Positions 27,490 to 35,949 of a DNA stretch of 41,686 nt are shown here, piece by piece. The stretch is from the NCBI RefSeq assembly GCF_000585215.1, contig NZ_AONC01000079.1, positions 1-41,686 of the forward strand, read 5' to 3'. Source of the DNA: Imhoffiella purpurea. GTDB taxonomy: Bacteria > Pseudomonadota > Gammaproteobacteria > Chromatiales > Chromatiaceae. Numbering within the stretch: the first letter of the stretch is position 1; the number at the start of each line of letters is the position of its first letter. The notes under the pieces are model-generated. The model did no database searches and had not been told where the DNA came from. It was given only the letters and a program-made list of their open reading frames with translations. The translations under genes and the position numbers were made by a program.

Positions 27490-27519
27490 ATGATAATTAG
27501 CTTGCTAACTATCTGTCAA
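27490..27519 (-). promoter_or_regulatory. Promoter of the marR-FUSC-DUF1656-hlyD operon
   Basis: TTGACA, a perfect -35, at 27514-27519 and TATCAT (five of six) at 27490-27495 are 18 bases apart on the minus strand. Predicted transcription begins near 27483, which rules out the GTG at 27489 as the start codon of the regulator. Confidence 0.75.
27497..27508. promoter_or_regulatory. SlyA/MarR-type operator
   Basis: The 12-base palindrome reads TTAGCTTGCTAA on the plus strand and TTAGCAAGCTAA on the minus strand, the latter identical to the known SlyA consensus. It sits exactly between the -35 and -10 hexamers, where a bound dimer would block RNA polymerase. Confidence 0.75.
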
Positions 27520-27676
27520 ATATGCGTCTGATGGCGACGCCCCGAAGTCGTCACGCAACGCCGCTTCAGCGAATGCCGCTCTGTGCTAGGATCGGCATCC
27601 GATCCGAATCCGTCCGCTTTCGACGCCGAACGACGTCTGCCGCTCAATCCAAATTCACTGTTCGAGGACCTCAAGG

Positions 27677-28711
27677 GTGAAGCTGCGCTTATTCGCCACA
27701 GTCTGCTGTATGGCATGTACGACTTGGCTTCTGCAGGGGTGCGCCGGCGCCCGGACCACTCCGGGACAGGCCGCGATGGGGCCAACGCTGGAGATCGGCG
27801 ATCTGCCGCAGAAGACGCTGCCCGGCGCCACGCGCTCCGAGGTGAAATCGCTCGCGATGGGGGCCGCCCGCAGCAAGGGCTGGACGATCGCGGAATCCGA
27901 CGACAGCCGGCTGATTCTGCAGCGCCCGACGGACGGTCAGACACTGCCGACTGGCGCGCCGTTGCCGCCCGGAGCGACCCTGGAGGTCACCTCCTATTTC
28001 GTCGAGCAGCAGGGCGGGGTGACCGTCGCCACCAAGGCCGAGCTGGTCTCGCCGGTCAGCGGAGCGGCGCAATCGACACGAAACGATTACACCGACGACT
28101 TCAGGGGCGTCCTGGACCAGTCGCTCGACTCGCTCGCCGACAGCTGGAGGCAGCACCGCGCGCGTCTCGCCCGCGCCGCACCGCCCGCATCGGGCTGGAA
28201 GAGCGCCTGGGACGAGGGAAAGTCCAAGCAAGAGACGGACAACGCCTCGCCGTCGGAGGCGGCCACGCCCGATGGGGCCGCCGCATCGGCCGTCGCAGCC
28301 ACGGAGGCCGGGAGCCCCCCACCGACCACCTATGAAGCCTCTCCGAGCCCGGAGACGGCGGCCGCGACGCGCCCCACGCCCGAGCCACGCCGCTCGGCAG
28401 CGGGTGCCGCGCCGGTCGTGGATGCAACGGCGGCCCTCAGCTCGGATCGAGGCACGCCCCCCCCGGATTACAGCTATTCAGCGCCGTCGAACGACATGAT
28501 GCGGCTGCCATCCAGCAATCGAGGATCTCGCCGCCTGACCATGGCCGCCAACGCGGAGGACTATGCCCGCGAGCACGGCTGCGAGGTCGAAGGCAGCGGC
28601 TCGCAGCTGATCGAGTCCCGGCGGGACGGAGAGGTGCACAAGGTTCCCTGTGCCGGCAGCGACAGCTTCCTGGTGAAATGCCAAGACGGAATCTGCAAGA
28701 GTCTGCTATGA
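27677..28711 (+). CDS. Putative lipoprotein with C-terminal four-cysteine module
   Basis: A 344-residue protein beginning at a GTG with GAGGA upstream. The N-terminus has a lipoprotein signal with the lipobox LQGC (Cys22), so it is probably membrane-anchored in the periplasm. Residues about 50-175 form a domain with AARSKGWTIAESDDSRLILQ and a helical end DDFRGVLDQSLDSLADSWRQHR. About 180-290 is a low-complexity Pro/Ala/Ser/Thr linker. The last 50 residues carry four cysteines spaced CX22CX9CX4C, following a YAREHG segment. The next gene encodes a related protein with the same spacing. I recognise no named family; the function is unknown. Confidence 0.7.
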   Translation: MKLRLFATVCCMACTTWLLQGCAGARTTPGQAAMGPTLEIGDLPQKTLPGATRSEVKSLAMGAARSKGWTIAESDDSRLILQRPTDGQTLPTGAPLPPGATLEVTSYFVEQQGGVTVATKAELVSPVSGAAQSTRNDYTDDFRGVLDQSLDSLADSWRQHRARLARAAPPASGWKSAWDEGKSKQETDNASPSEAATPDGAAASAVAATEAGSPPPTTYEASPSPETAAATRPTPEPRRSAAGAAPVVDATAALSSDRGTPPPDYSYSAPSNDMMRLPSSNRGSRRLTMAANAEDYAREHGCEVEGSGSQLIESRRDGEVHKVPCAGSDSFLVKCQDGICKSLL

Positions 28712-29466
28712 GGGACGCGGCGGAACAGGCCATGCCATGCGCCTCTCTCCGCCGCCGAACGCCCTCCCGGATCGCCCGCTGGAGCTGGATCAAGACATGC
28801 CGGGCGATCCTCCTATCGACCCTGGGCTGGCATGCAGCGCTCGTCCTGGCACTCTCACCTCCCGACATGCTGCTGTTCGACGCCAGTCTGGGCGAGGCGC
28901 GCAGCTTCACCGTCGAGAGCGCGGCGGACCGCGGCTGGACGATCCGCAGCGTCGCGCCCACCCAGGCCATCTTCGAGCAGACGCTGGTCGGCAGCGAGGA
29001 CCAAGGCATCCTTACCATCGAACAGCTGCTGCGCATCTTCGCCGAATTCCGTGAGGAATCGACCGGGGTGCGCGTCTATCTGCGCGCCCAGGAAGTGGAT
29101 TGGCCGGAAACGGACGAGGAGCGCATGACGGACGTCACCGACCGCTACCGCGACAACCTCATGCGCGCCCTCGCCTCGCTGCGGGCCAAATGGGACGCCC
29201 AGCGTGAGGGAGACGGTATCGCGCCCCCGGCCGGGACCCGGGATCCGGGACGCGTCGTCTCGGCCGCACCGCTCCGTTCCGGCGCGTCCGGCGTCTGGTC
29301 CTACGCGGCGGAGCATTATGCGATCAGCCGCGGCTGCGAGCTCACGGATCGCCCGACCCAGCTCATGGCCTCGGGTCCGGATTGGGAGAGACACGGTGTC
29401 TTCTGCGCCGACGGCACTCAGGTCGGCGTCGAATGCCGCCACGGAGACTGCACCAGCAGCCGCTGA
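28708..29466 (+). CDS. Membrane-anchored paralogue of the preceding lipoprotein
   Basis: A 252-residue protein, translationally coupled to its neighbour through an ATGA overlap; the upstream in-frame ATG at 28678 lies inside the neighbour and is unlikely. An N-terminal hydrophobic segment (about 32-50) acts as signal or anchor, but there is no clear lipobox. The middle part (SAADRGWTIRSVAPTQAIFEQ and TDRYRDNLMRALASLRAKWDAQR) aligns with the same parts of the upstream protein. The C-terminal CX22CX9CX4C cysteine spacing is identical. The Pro/Ala linker is much shorter. Probably two partners derived from a duplication; role unknown. Confidence 0.7.
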   Translation: MRDAAEQAMPCASLRRRTPSRIARWSWIKTCRAILLSTLGWHAALVLALSPPDMLLFDASLGEARSFTVESAADRGWTIRSVAPTQAIFEQTLVGSEDQGILTIEQLLRIFAEFREESTGVRVYLRAQEVDWPETDEERMTDVTDRYRDNLMRALASLRAKWDAQREGDGIAPPAGTRDPGRVVSAAPLRSGASGVWSYAAEHYAISRGCELTDRPTQLMASGPDWERHGVFCADGTQVGVECRHGDCTSSR

Positions 29467-29561
29467 TGCGGCCTCAGAGCGAACCCCAGAAATAGAAATG
29501 CCCGACTTGCCGTCAGCCTGTCTTCAGGCCGGCGAAGGCATCCCGGCAGCGTCGCACGCGC

Positions 29562-31502
29562 GTGCGCCCCTCGCTCCACCGGTCTCGTGCCATTGACGAT
29601 TCCGATCGAGGACGACATTTTCCCAACGTCACCTGCGATCCACCCGCGCAGATATTCGAAACGAAAATAGGCAATCCGATTTTGCATTTCGCGCGATCCA
29701 TCGTATCGGTCCTCCTGTTTCTGATGGCTTGCACAGGAATTGCCGGCACGGACATTTCGAGCACCAGCCCGATACCCACTTATGAGGCGTCGACCGCGGG
29801 AATCGCACCAGACCGATTCATGGTTTACGTCATTATGGATCCGTCGGAAAGCCTGACGATCGGCGAGATTGCGTCCGACCAAGTCAGCGGTGATGGGCCG
29901 GCCGGCACCCTGACACCTTCTCGTATATATATCAAATCCCCCAACGTCGACTATTGGCTCATCTTTCGACTCAGGAACAGTTCGGACAAACCCGTCAACC
30001 GTATCCTGCGCTTTGACGAACCATTCGCGAAGGATGCCAGCATCTACTATCGAGAGGGAGATGGATGGCGATCCCAGTCGGCGGGGCTCTCGACCCCGAT
30101 CGAGAACCGCCCGATCCACAATCGCAACCCAATCTTCCCGGTCGACATCGAACCGAACGAGACAAAAACCATTTACCTGAAGCTTCATTCCAACTACGGA
30201 ATGATCACGATCAGCATTCATTGCGACGAGCCGGAAGCATTTCTGAACTGGGAACTCCTGCAGACAGCCTGCTACATGTTCTACTTCGGCGCAACGTCCG
30301 CGCTAGTCGCCTATAACCTATTCTTATTCTTCGCATTGCGCGAAAAACTCTATCTGTATTACGTACTGCACGGCTCGTCCTATATCAGCTGGGTCTTCAT
30401 TTATAGCGGCTTCGACCTCTACCTGGGCGCGACCGAAAGCACGCATTACCAGCTCAACCCGGTCGTCATCCTTGTCATCGTATTTCTCGCGCTATTCACC
30501 AGACAGCTCCTCCAAACCCCGATCAACCTCCCGAAAATCGACAAAGTACTGGTCGCTATCGCCGGCACGGCAACGGCTCTTGGGGTTGCGAGCTATATCG
30601 ATATCCGCTACTACCACTATATTACCTTCTTCGCGTTTCCCGCCTATCTGTTCTTCATGCTACTCGGGATCTATGCGGTGATGAAGAACATCACCCTCGC
30701 CGGCTACTACCTCTTGAGCATGGGGCTCTATTTCTCAGGAATCATCGTGCTCGCCCTGCTGCTGATGGGCCTGATCCCCTACAACCAGCTCTTGCGCTAT
30801 CTGTATATGCCAGGCTCCCTGGCCGAATTCACGACGCTCTCGCTCGCGCTGGCCTACCGGGTCCGGTTATTGCAAAATCAGAATACGCTCTTCCAGCAAC
30901 AATTGATCGAAACCGAACGACGAACCAAAGAACGGCTTGAACGAGCTGTCGCCGAACGCACGGACGCACTTCGCAAGGCCAATGCCGAACTGGAACGAAT
31001 GGCGAAAAAGGACGGTTTGACCGGCTTGGCGAACCGGCGGCTTCTAAATGAGCGTCTGCGCCATGAATGGAAAAGACTCGCTCGGGAGAACCGCTCCATG
31101 GCCGCTATCCTATGCGATATCGACCATTTCAAGAAGTTCAACGATCAGTATGGCCATCAGGGCGGTGACGAATGCCTGATCAAGGTCGCACGAACCATCG
31201 AGCGGTGCCTCCATCGTCCGAGCGACCTGGCCGGCCGCTATGGCGGTGAAGAATTCTTGATCCTGCTCCCGAATACCGATACCGCGGGCGCCCTCACCAC
31301 GGCCGAAAGAATCCGTTCGGCCATCGAAGATCTGGCGATCGAACACGAAAATTCCGAGACGAGCGATCGTCTGACCATGTCCTTCGGAGTCGCCGCGGCG
31401 AATCCCCATGAAGGCGTCACCGCCGAACAGCTCGTGGCGGCGGCCGACGAGTCCCTGTATCGGGCCAAGAATCAAGGCAGAAATCAGGTCGTGCGCAGCT
31501 GA
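29562..31502 (+). CDS. 7TM diguanylate cyclase with periplasmic sensor domain
   Basis: Makes the second messenger cyclic di-GMP from GTP. An N-terminal signal/anchor (about 43-62) is followed by a periplasmic 7TMR-DISM extracellular domain (about 70-225), seven membrane helices (about 230-440), a coiled coil (ETERRTKERLERAVAERTDALRKANAELERMA) and a GGDEF domain. The active-site signature is GGEEF inside RYGGEEF. An inhibitory I-site RxxD (RPSD) lies five residues before it, so product feedback is expected. The start is unsure: the GTG at 29562 leaves 40 odd residues before the first helix, and a TTG at 29682 fits better. Base composition is visibly poorer in GC than neighbours (about 52% in 30361-30420). 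Confidence 0.88.
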   Translation: MRPSLHRSRAIDDSDRGRHFPNVTCDPPAQIFETKIGNPILHFARSIVSVLLFLMACTGIAGTDISSTSPIPTYEASTAGIAPDRFMVYVIMDPSESLTIGEIASDQVSGDGPAGTLTPSRIYIKSPNVDYWLIFRLRNSSDKPVNRILRFDEPFAKDASIYYREGDGWRSQSAGLSTPIENRPIHNRNPIFPVDIEPNETKTIYLKLHSNYGMITISIHCDEPEAFLNWELLQTACYMFYFGATSALVAYNLFLFFALREKLYLYYVLHGSSYISWVFIYSGFDLYLGATESTHYQLNPVVILVIVFLALFTRQLLQTPINLPKIDKVLVAIAGTATALGVASYIDIRYYHYITFFAFPAYLFFMLLGIYAVMKNITLAGYYLLSMGLYFSGIIVLALLLMGLIPYNQLLRYLYMPGSLAEFTTLSLALAYRVRLLQNQNTLFQQQLIETERRTKERLERAVAERTDALRKANAELERMAKKDGLTGLANRRLLNERLRHEWKRLARENRSMAAILCDIDHFKKFNDQYGHQGGDECLIKVARTIERCLHRPSDLAGRYGGEEFLILLPNTDTAGALTTAERIRSAIEDLAIEHENSETSDRLTMSFGVAAANPHEGVTAEQLVAAADESLYRAKNQGRNQVVRS

Positions 31503-31521
31503 ACGCCTACTTCAGCTTACT

Positions 31522-31560
31522 TCTCCACCGGAGAGAGGGTCCGCATGCGCTCGGTGGAGA
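31522..31560 (+). terminator. Hairpin after the diguanylate cyclase gene
   Basis: TCTCCACCG (31522-31530) and CGGTGGAGA (31552-31560) are fully complementary around a 21-base loop, 20 bases after the stop codon. There is no T-run. The rest of the gap to 31690 holds nothing recognisable. Confidence 0.45.
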
Positions 31561-31689
31561 TGGAGCGCCATCGGAGCGGCACCAATGAAGGTTGCCCAGC
31601 ACCGAGAGCGCGGCGACCTCGCGATCGGCACACTGAGATCTTGAGCATTCTCATTGGCGGTCTTCGTGACGACCCCGAGAATGTTTCGT

Positions 31690-32262
31690 ATGAACACACC
31701 CATCAAACTCGTACTCATCACCCTCGTCGCCACCTGTCTCCATGCCTGCGGCTCGTCCGACCAAGGCAGCTTCGCCCCACCGGACGAAACGACCCAGGCC
31801 ATGCTCGATACCGCCGAGCGCGGCGACCTCAATGCGCTGGATCAGCTGCTGGCACGCCACCGCAAGCCGGATGTGCGCGACAGCTGCAACTGGACCCCGC
31901 TGATGAAGGCCGCGCTCAATGGCCATATGCCCGTGGTCCAGCGGCTGATCTCGGTCGGCGCCAAGATCGACGCCCAGGACAAGGGCGGCTATACCGCCAT
32001 GATGCTGGCCGCCTCGAACAACCATGCCGATATCGTCGATCTGCTGCTGAAGCGCGGCGCCATGATCGATCATCAGGAATCGACCAAGGGCTGGACGGCG
32101 CTCATCTGGGCCGCCAAGCAGGGTCATGCCAGGACCGTGGAGACCCTGCTTCGCCATCACCCCGACCGCACCCTCAAGGACTTCTCGGGCAAGACCGCGG
32201 CGGACTGGGCCCGTGAAGGCGGCCATTCGGAGATCCTGAAGCAGCTCGAATCGGCCGGCTGA
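31690..32262 (+). CDS. Ankyrin-repeat lipoprotein
   Basis: A 190-residue secreted protein. Its first 20 residues are a lipoprotein signal ending in LHAC (Cys20), so it is probably anchored in the outer or inner membrane facing the periplasm. About four ankyrin repeats follow, from around 35 to 188: MLDTAERGDLNALDQLLARH, TPLMKAALNGHMPVVQRLIS, TAMMLAASNNHADIVDLLLKRG, and TALIWAAKQGHARTVETLL with a final degenerate unit. Ankyrin repeats bind other proteins; the partner is unknown. The start at 31690 puts the signal peptide directly at the N-terminus, but ATGs at 31681 and 31654 are in frame. Such small periplasmic ankyrin proteins occur singly in many proteobacteria. Confidence 0.82.
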   Translation: MNTPIKLVLITLVATCLHACGSSDQGSFAPPDETTQAMLDTAERGDLNALDQLLARHRKPDVRDSCNWTPLMKAALNGHMPVVQRLISVGAKIDAQDKGGYTAMMLAASNNHADIVDLLLKRGAMIDHQESTKGWTALIWAAKQGHARTVETLLRHHPDRTLKDFSGKTAADWAREGGHSEILKQLESAG

Positions 32263-32354
32263 GACGAGGCTAGACCGGGGTGGAGGATGGCAAGAGCGAC
32301 GCCCTCCATCCAGGAATGGCTGCGCATGCGGGTCGCCGGGGTTATGCTTCGAGC

Positions 32355-33203
32355 ATGTCAAACCTACGCGAACGCATGGCCGAGCAAGGGTTCGAATCCA
32401 ACGAGGACTACGAATTCCAGGTTCGCTGCCTGCTCGAAAGCCCGACCCGGGGGATACGCACCCTGAACGTCGAGGGCGACGGCGAGCGCCGCAAGACCGC
32501 CTTCGCCACCGCGCTGGCCCACGCATTGGGCATCGGGCAGGTGCTCTATCACGACTTCACCGACCGCAAGCCCCCGCTTCCGGCCGTCATCCTCCCCCCG
32601 AGCAAGGACGAGATGGGGCGCGAGGAGCCGCCGATCGACCCGCTCGACACCATCGTCAGCGAGGCCTGCGCCCAGAGCGAAGGCGACCCCATCGTCCTGA
32701 TCCTGGATCAGCTCCAGGCCGCCGATTTCCGCGAGCACATCCGCATCCATCGTCTGGCCAGCAACGCCTATTGGGAGGTGCGCGACGGCCGCTACGAGGC
32801 CAATCCGCACCACCTGCTGCTGTTCCTGATCTCGGAGGATCCGCTCTATCACGCACTCCAGAAGGCGAGCTTCCGCGTCTGGGTCAGCCGGCTCTCGGAG
32901 CGCGAGGTCATCTACCGACCGGATCAGTTCGGGCTGGAGGCCGACACCCAGCCGCTGTTCGACGCCTTCACGCATCTGTTCCGCGCACTGGGCACCACCC
33001 CGACCTTCAGCGAATTCGCCCATATCCTGAGTGATCTACAATGCCATGTGCGCACCAGCGAGCATCTGCGGCTCGTTCTCTACGGCCGGGCGGAGGGAAT
33101 GGACCGGCTCAGGCTCGCCAGCGAGGAGCTGGTCGACCCACTGGAGGATTTGATCGGAATCGCACACCAGATGCTGGTGACGGAGCACATCGAGCTGTCA
33201 TGA
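32355..33203 (+). CDS. Protein of unknown function with damaged Walker A motif
   Basis: A soluble 282-residue protein. The stretch LNVEGDGERRKTAFATALAHALG (about 38-59) looks like a P-loop, but the required glycine before Lys-Thr is arginine (GDGERRKT at 41-48), so normal ATP binding is doubtful. DPIVLILDQLQAADF resembles a Walker B strand, and LLLFLISEDPLYHALQKASFRVWVS resembles the sensor strand of AAA-type ATPases. The C-terminal part is helical. It has no signal or membrane segment. It lies between the ankyrin lipoprotein and bolA on the same strand, with gaps of 92 and 136 bases. I do not recognise a named family; a degenerate ATPase acting as a regulator is inference. Confidence 0.65.
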   Translation: MSNLRERMAEQGFESNEDYEFQVRCLLESPTRGIRTLNVEGDGERRKTAFATALAHALGIGQVLYHDFTDRKPPLPAVILPPSKDEMGREEPPIDPLDTIVSEACAQSEGDPIVLILDQLQAADFREHIRIHRLASNAYWEVRDGRYEANPHHLLLFLISEDPLYHALQKASFRVWVSRLSEREVIYRPDQFGLEADTQPLFDAFTHLFRALGTTPTFSEFAHILSDLQCHVRTSEHLRLVLYGRAEGMDRLRLASEELVDPLEDLIGIAHQMLVTEHIELS

Positions 33204-33339
33204 CAATCCATCCCCCCGGATGAGGCGATCGCCCGGGTTGCCGGGCAAGGCACTCATTCCTTGGGTATCGGACGGCGCGGACCGGAACCGGGCGTCGATT
33301 TCATGCCCTGGGGGCACACCGAGCGGAGGTCGTCACACC

Positions 33340-33654
33340 ATGAGTCGGAAAGAACGGATCGAGGAACTGCTGCAGGAGGGGTTCGCCCCCGTGCATCTGG
33401 ACATCGTCGACGAGAGCTACATGCATGCCGTCCCGACGGATGCGGAGTCGCATTTCAAGCTGCTGGTGGTCAGCGAATCATTCGAGGGAATCGCAATGGT
33501 CGAGCGCCACCGTCTCGTCAACCAGCTGCTGGACGAGGAATTCGCCCAAGGACTCCACGCACTGACCATGCACACCTGGACACCCGAGGAATGGGAAGCC
33601 AAGGGAGGCGTGCCCGAATCCCCACCCTGTCTCGGCGGCTCGCAGACGGCCTGA
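33340..33654 (+). CDS. bolA: BolA-family protein
   Basis: A 104-residue protein with the BolA fold (class II KH-like): LDIVDESYMHAVPTDAESHFKLLVVSESFEGIAMVERHRLVNQLL, then HALTMHTWTPEEWEA. The central histidine-containing RHR segment is the expected site for a shared [2Fe-2S] cluster with a monothiol glutaredoxin. BolA proteins act in Fe-S transfer, stress response or gene control; which role applies here is not visible. GGAGGT nine bases before the ATG makes the start secure. The last 13 residues are an unconserved tail with one cysteine. It ends before a very strong hairpin. Confidence 0.88.
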   Translation: MSRKERIEELLQEGFAPVHLDIVDESYMHAVPTDAESHFKLLVVSESFEGIAMVERHRLVNQLLDEEFAQGLHALTMHTWTPEEWEAKGGVPESPPCLGGSQTA

Positions 33655-33681
33655 CACCGCCCGCCCCGCCCCTCCGGCACG

Positions 33682-33712
33682 GCCGGGCCGCCGCCCGTCG
33701 CGGCGGCCCGGC
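33682..33712. terminator. Strong hairpin between bolA and the AGCS transporter gene
   Basis: A perfect 13-base stem, GCCGGGCCGCCGC at 33682-33694 with its complement at 33700-33712, encloses CCGTC. It lies between convergent genes and probably stops both transcripts. All stem bases are G or C. Confidence 0.7.
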
Positions 33713-33717
33713 ATGCA

Positions 33718-35061
33718 TCAGGCGGGCTTGGCGGCGAAGTATTCCCGCGTCAGACGGAACACCACCGGACTCAGGAGCAGCAGCGCGACCAGGTTCGGCA
33801 GCGCCATGAGCGCGTTGAGCGTATCCGCCACCAGCCAGACGAAATCCAGCTGGGCCATGGCCCCGAGCGGCAGCACCAGGACCCAGATCACCCGGAACGG
33901 CAGAACGGCGCCCTCGCCGAAGAGATACTGGGCGCAGCGTTCGCCGTAAACGCTCCAGCCGAGCGTCGTCGTATAGGCGAAGAGCATCAGTCCGATGGCG
34001 ACGATATAGGCGCCGAAGCCGGGCAGTGCCGTCTCGAAGGCGCTGCTCGACAGCACCGCGCCCGTCGCCCCCGAATCCCAGACACCCGAGACCAGGATCA
34101 CCAGCCCGGTGATGGAACAGATGACGATGGTATCGATGAAGGTGCCGAGCATGGCGACCGTGCCCTGGGCGACCGGATCGCTGGTCTGGGCGGCGGCATG
34201 GGCGATCGGGGCGCTTCCCAGACCGGCCTCGTTGGAGAAGACGCCGCGCGCCACGCCGAACTGGATGGCCGCCGCCACGGCCGCGCCGGCGAATCCGCCG
34301 CTCGCCGCGATCGGCGTGAAGGCATGGGTGAAGATAAGGTCGAAGGCCGGCCCGATCTGATCGAGATGCATCGCCAGGATCGTGAGACCGCCCACCAGAT
34401 AGATGACCGCCATGAGCGGCACCAGGGCGCCCGCGACCTCGCCGATCCGCTTGATGCCGCCGATCAGAACCAGGCCGGCGAAGACCGCCATCGCAACACC
34501 CGTGCCCCACAGGGGAATGCCGAAGGTATCGGAGGCGACATGCGCGACCGAATTGGCCTGAACCGTGTTGCCGATCCCGAACCCGGCGAACAGACCGAAC
34601 ACCGCGAAGGCGGTGGCCATCCACAGCCATTTACTGCCCAGCCCCTGCTTGATGTAATACATGGGGCCGCCGAGATGGCTGCCCTTGCCGTCGACCTCGC
34701 GATAGTGCACCGCCAGCACGGCCTCGGCGTATTTGGTGGCCATGCCGACCAGCGCCGTGCACCACATCCAGAAGAGCGCGCCCGGTCCGCCGAGGAAGAT
34801 GGCGGTCGCCACGCCGGCGATGTTGCCCGTGCCCACCGTCGCGGAGAGCGCGGTCATGAGCGCCTGATAGGAGGGGATGTCCCCATCGCCCTGCTTGACG
34901 CGACCGCGCCACAGCATGCGAAAACCGTACCCCAGCTTGATCAGCGGCATCAGCCGCAGACCCAGCATGAGGAAGAAACCGACACCGAGGATGAGGACCA
35001 ACATCGGTGGCCCCCAGACGATGCCGTTCAAGATATTCACCCAAGCGGTAATCAATTCCAC
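33718..35061 (-). CDS. Sodium/amino-acid (alanine/glycine) symporter, AGCS family
   Basis: Inner-membrane importer of alanine or glycine coupled to sodium. The 447-residue protein has about eleven hydrophobic segments. Family motifs are clear: SYQALMTALSATVGTGNIAGVATAIFLGGPGALFWMW (about 64-100), and the later FGVARGVFSNEAGLGSAPIAHAAA. The start is a GTG at 35061 with GGAGG upstream; the frame running to 35112 would include the 5' leader. It has a plausible promoter of its own and appears to be a single-gene unit. The exact amino acid cannot be determined. Confidence 0.92.
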   Translation of the reverse strand: MELITAWVNILNGIVWGPPMLVLILGVGFFLMLGLRLMPLIKLGYGFRMLWRGRVKQGDGDIPSYQALMTALSATVGTGNIAGVATAIFLGGPGALFWMWCTALVGMATKYAEAVLAVHYREVDGKGSHLGGPMYYIKQGLGSKWLWMATAFAVFGLFAGFGIGNTVQANSVAHVASDTFGIPLWGTGVAMAVFAGLVLIGGIKRIGEVAGALVPLMAVIYLVGGLTILAMHLDQIGPAFDLIFTHAFTPIAASGGFAGAAVAAAIQFGVARGVFSNEAGLGSAPIAHAAAQTSDPVAQGTVAMLGTFIDTIVICSITGLVILVSGVWDSGATGAVLSSSAFETALPGFGAYIVAIGLMLFAYTTTLGWSVYGERCAQYLFGEGAVLPFRVIWVLVLPLGAMAQLDFVWLVADTLNALMALPNLVALLLLSPVVFRLTREYFAAKPA

Positions 35062-35103
35062 TGAAATCCTCCAGGATTCGAGAGAGTCATAGCAGCGCGA
35101 ATC

Positions 35104-35131
35104 ACTATACAAGGGGGAACGAGACCTTCAC
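35104..35131 (-). promoter_or_regulatory. Possible promoter of the AGCS symporter gene
   Basis: On the minus strand, TATAGT (35104-35109, five of six -10 bases) lies 16 bases after GTGAAG (35126-35131, three of six). It is about 43 bases before the GTG start. Confidence 0.4.
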
Positions 35132-35273
35132 AGCCTGCCCGCCGCGCCGGAAATCGCCCGGTTCGTGCGCAGCGCGCCTTCGCCATCCATCCGTCCTCGC
35201 GGATCGGCCCGCCCTTTACCTCGTCAGCGGCACACCTTAAGCTCGCCAGCTCATCGGAGGACACGGCACCAAT

Positions 35274-35948
35274 ATGAAACTCCTGATCGACTTCTTCCCC
35301 ATCCTGCTCTTCTTCATCGCCTACAAGCTGGCCGGCATCTATGTGGCCACCGGGACCGCCATCGCGGCCTCCGCCGTCCAGGTCGGCTGGTCCTGGTGGC
35401 GGCATCGAAGGGTCGAGAAGATGCATCTGGCGACCCTGGGGCTCTTGGTCGTCTTCGGCGGACTCACCATCGCGCTCCAGGATCCCATCTTCGTGATGTG
35501 GAAGCCGACCCTGGTCAACTGGCTGTTCGCCACCGCTTTCTTGGCGAGCCAGTTCGTCGGCGAACGCCCGCTGATCCAGCGCATGATGGGACACGCCATC
35601 GAGATCCCCGCACCCATCTGGAGGCGCCTCAATCTGCTCTGGACCCTATTCTTCGTCTTCCTCGGCCTGGCCAATCTCTTCGTGGTCTACATCGGCAGCG
35701 GATTCTTCGCCGCCCAGCAGACGCTGATCGGCGCCAGCGGGCAGGACGCCGTCGACCTCACCAAGTGCGCGACCAGCTACAGCGGCCATCTGCTGGAACT
35801 CTGCAACGACGCCCAGGCACGCGAGGAGACCTGGGTGAACTTCAAACTCTTCGGTATGATGGGCATGACGATCCTCTTCGTGATCGCCCAGGCGTTCTAC
35901 CTGGCCCGCCACGTGAAGGAAGAACCCCAGACCCTGGAGACCGATTGA
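35274..35948 (+). CDS. yciB: YciB-type inner-membrane protein with an insertion
   Basis: Intracellular septation protein A family (YciB/IspZ), an inner-membrane protein linked to cell division and envelope integrity. The family start [26 protein letters not shown] and the motifs [22 protein letters not shown] and WVNFKLFG are all present. The protein has 224 residues, against about 180 in E. coli. The surplus is an insertion at about 141-184, between the fifth membrane helix and WVNFKLFG; it is polar, with cysteines at 165 and 177. The downstream YciI-like gene begins one base after its stop, and the two form an operon. Confidence 0.92.
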   Translation: MKLLIDFFPILLFFIAYKLAGIYVATGTAIAASAVQVGWSWWRHRRVEKMHLATLGLLVVFGGLTIALQDPIFVMWKPTLVNWLFATAFLASQFVGERPLIQRMMGHAIEIPAPIWRRLNLLWTLFFVFLGLANLFVVYIGSGFFAAQQTLIGASGQDAVDLTKCATSYSGHLLELCNDAQAREETWVNFKLFGMMGMTILFVIAQAFYLARHVKEEPQTLETD

Positions 35949-35949
35949 C

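Noticed and set aside
31690-33654. Ankyrin lipoprotein, pseudo-ATPase and BolA as one functional system
   Set aside because: Gaps of about 90 and 135 bases, different cell compartments and no shared motif give no support beyond being neighbours.
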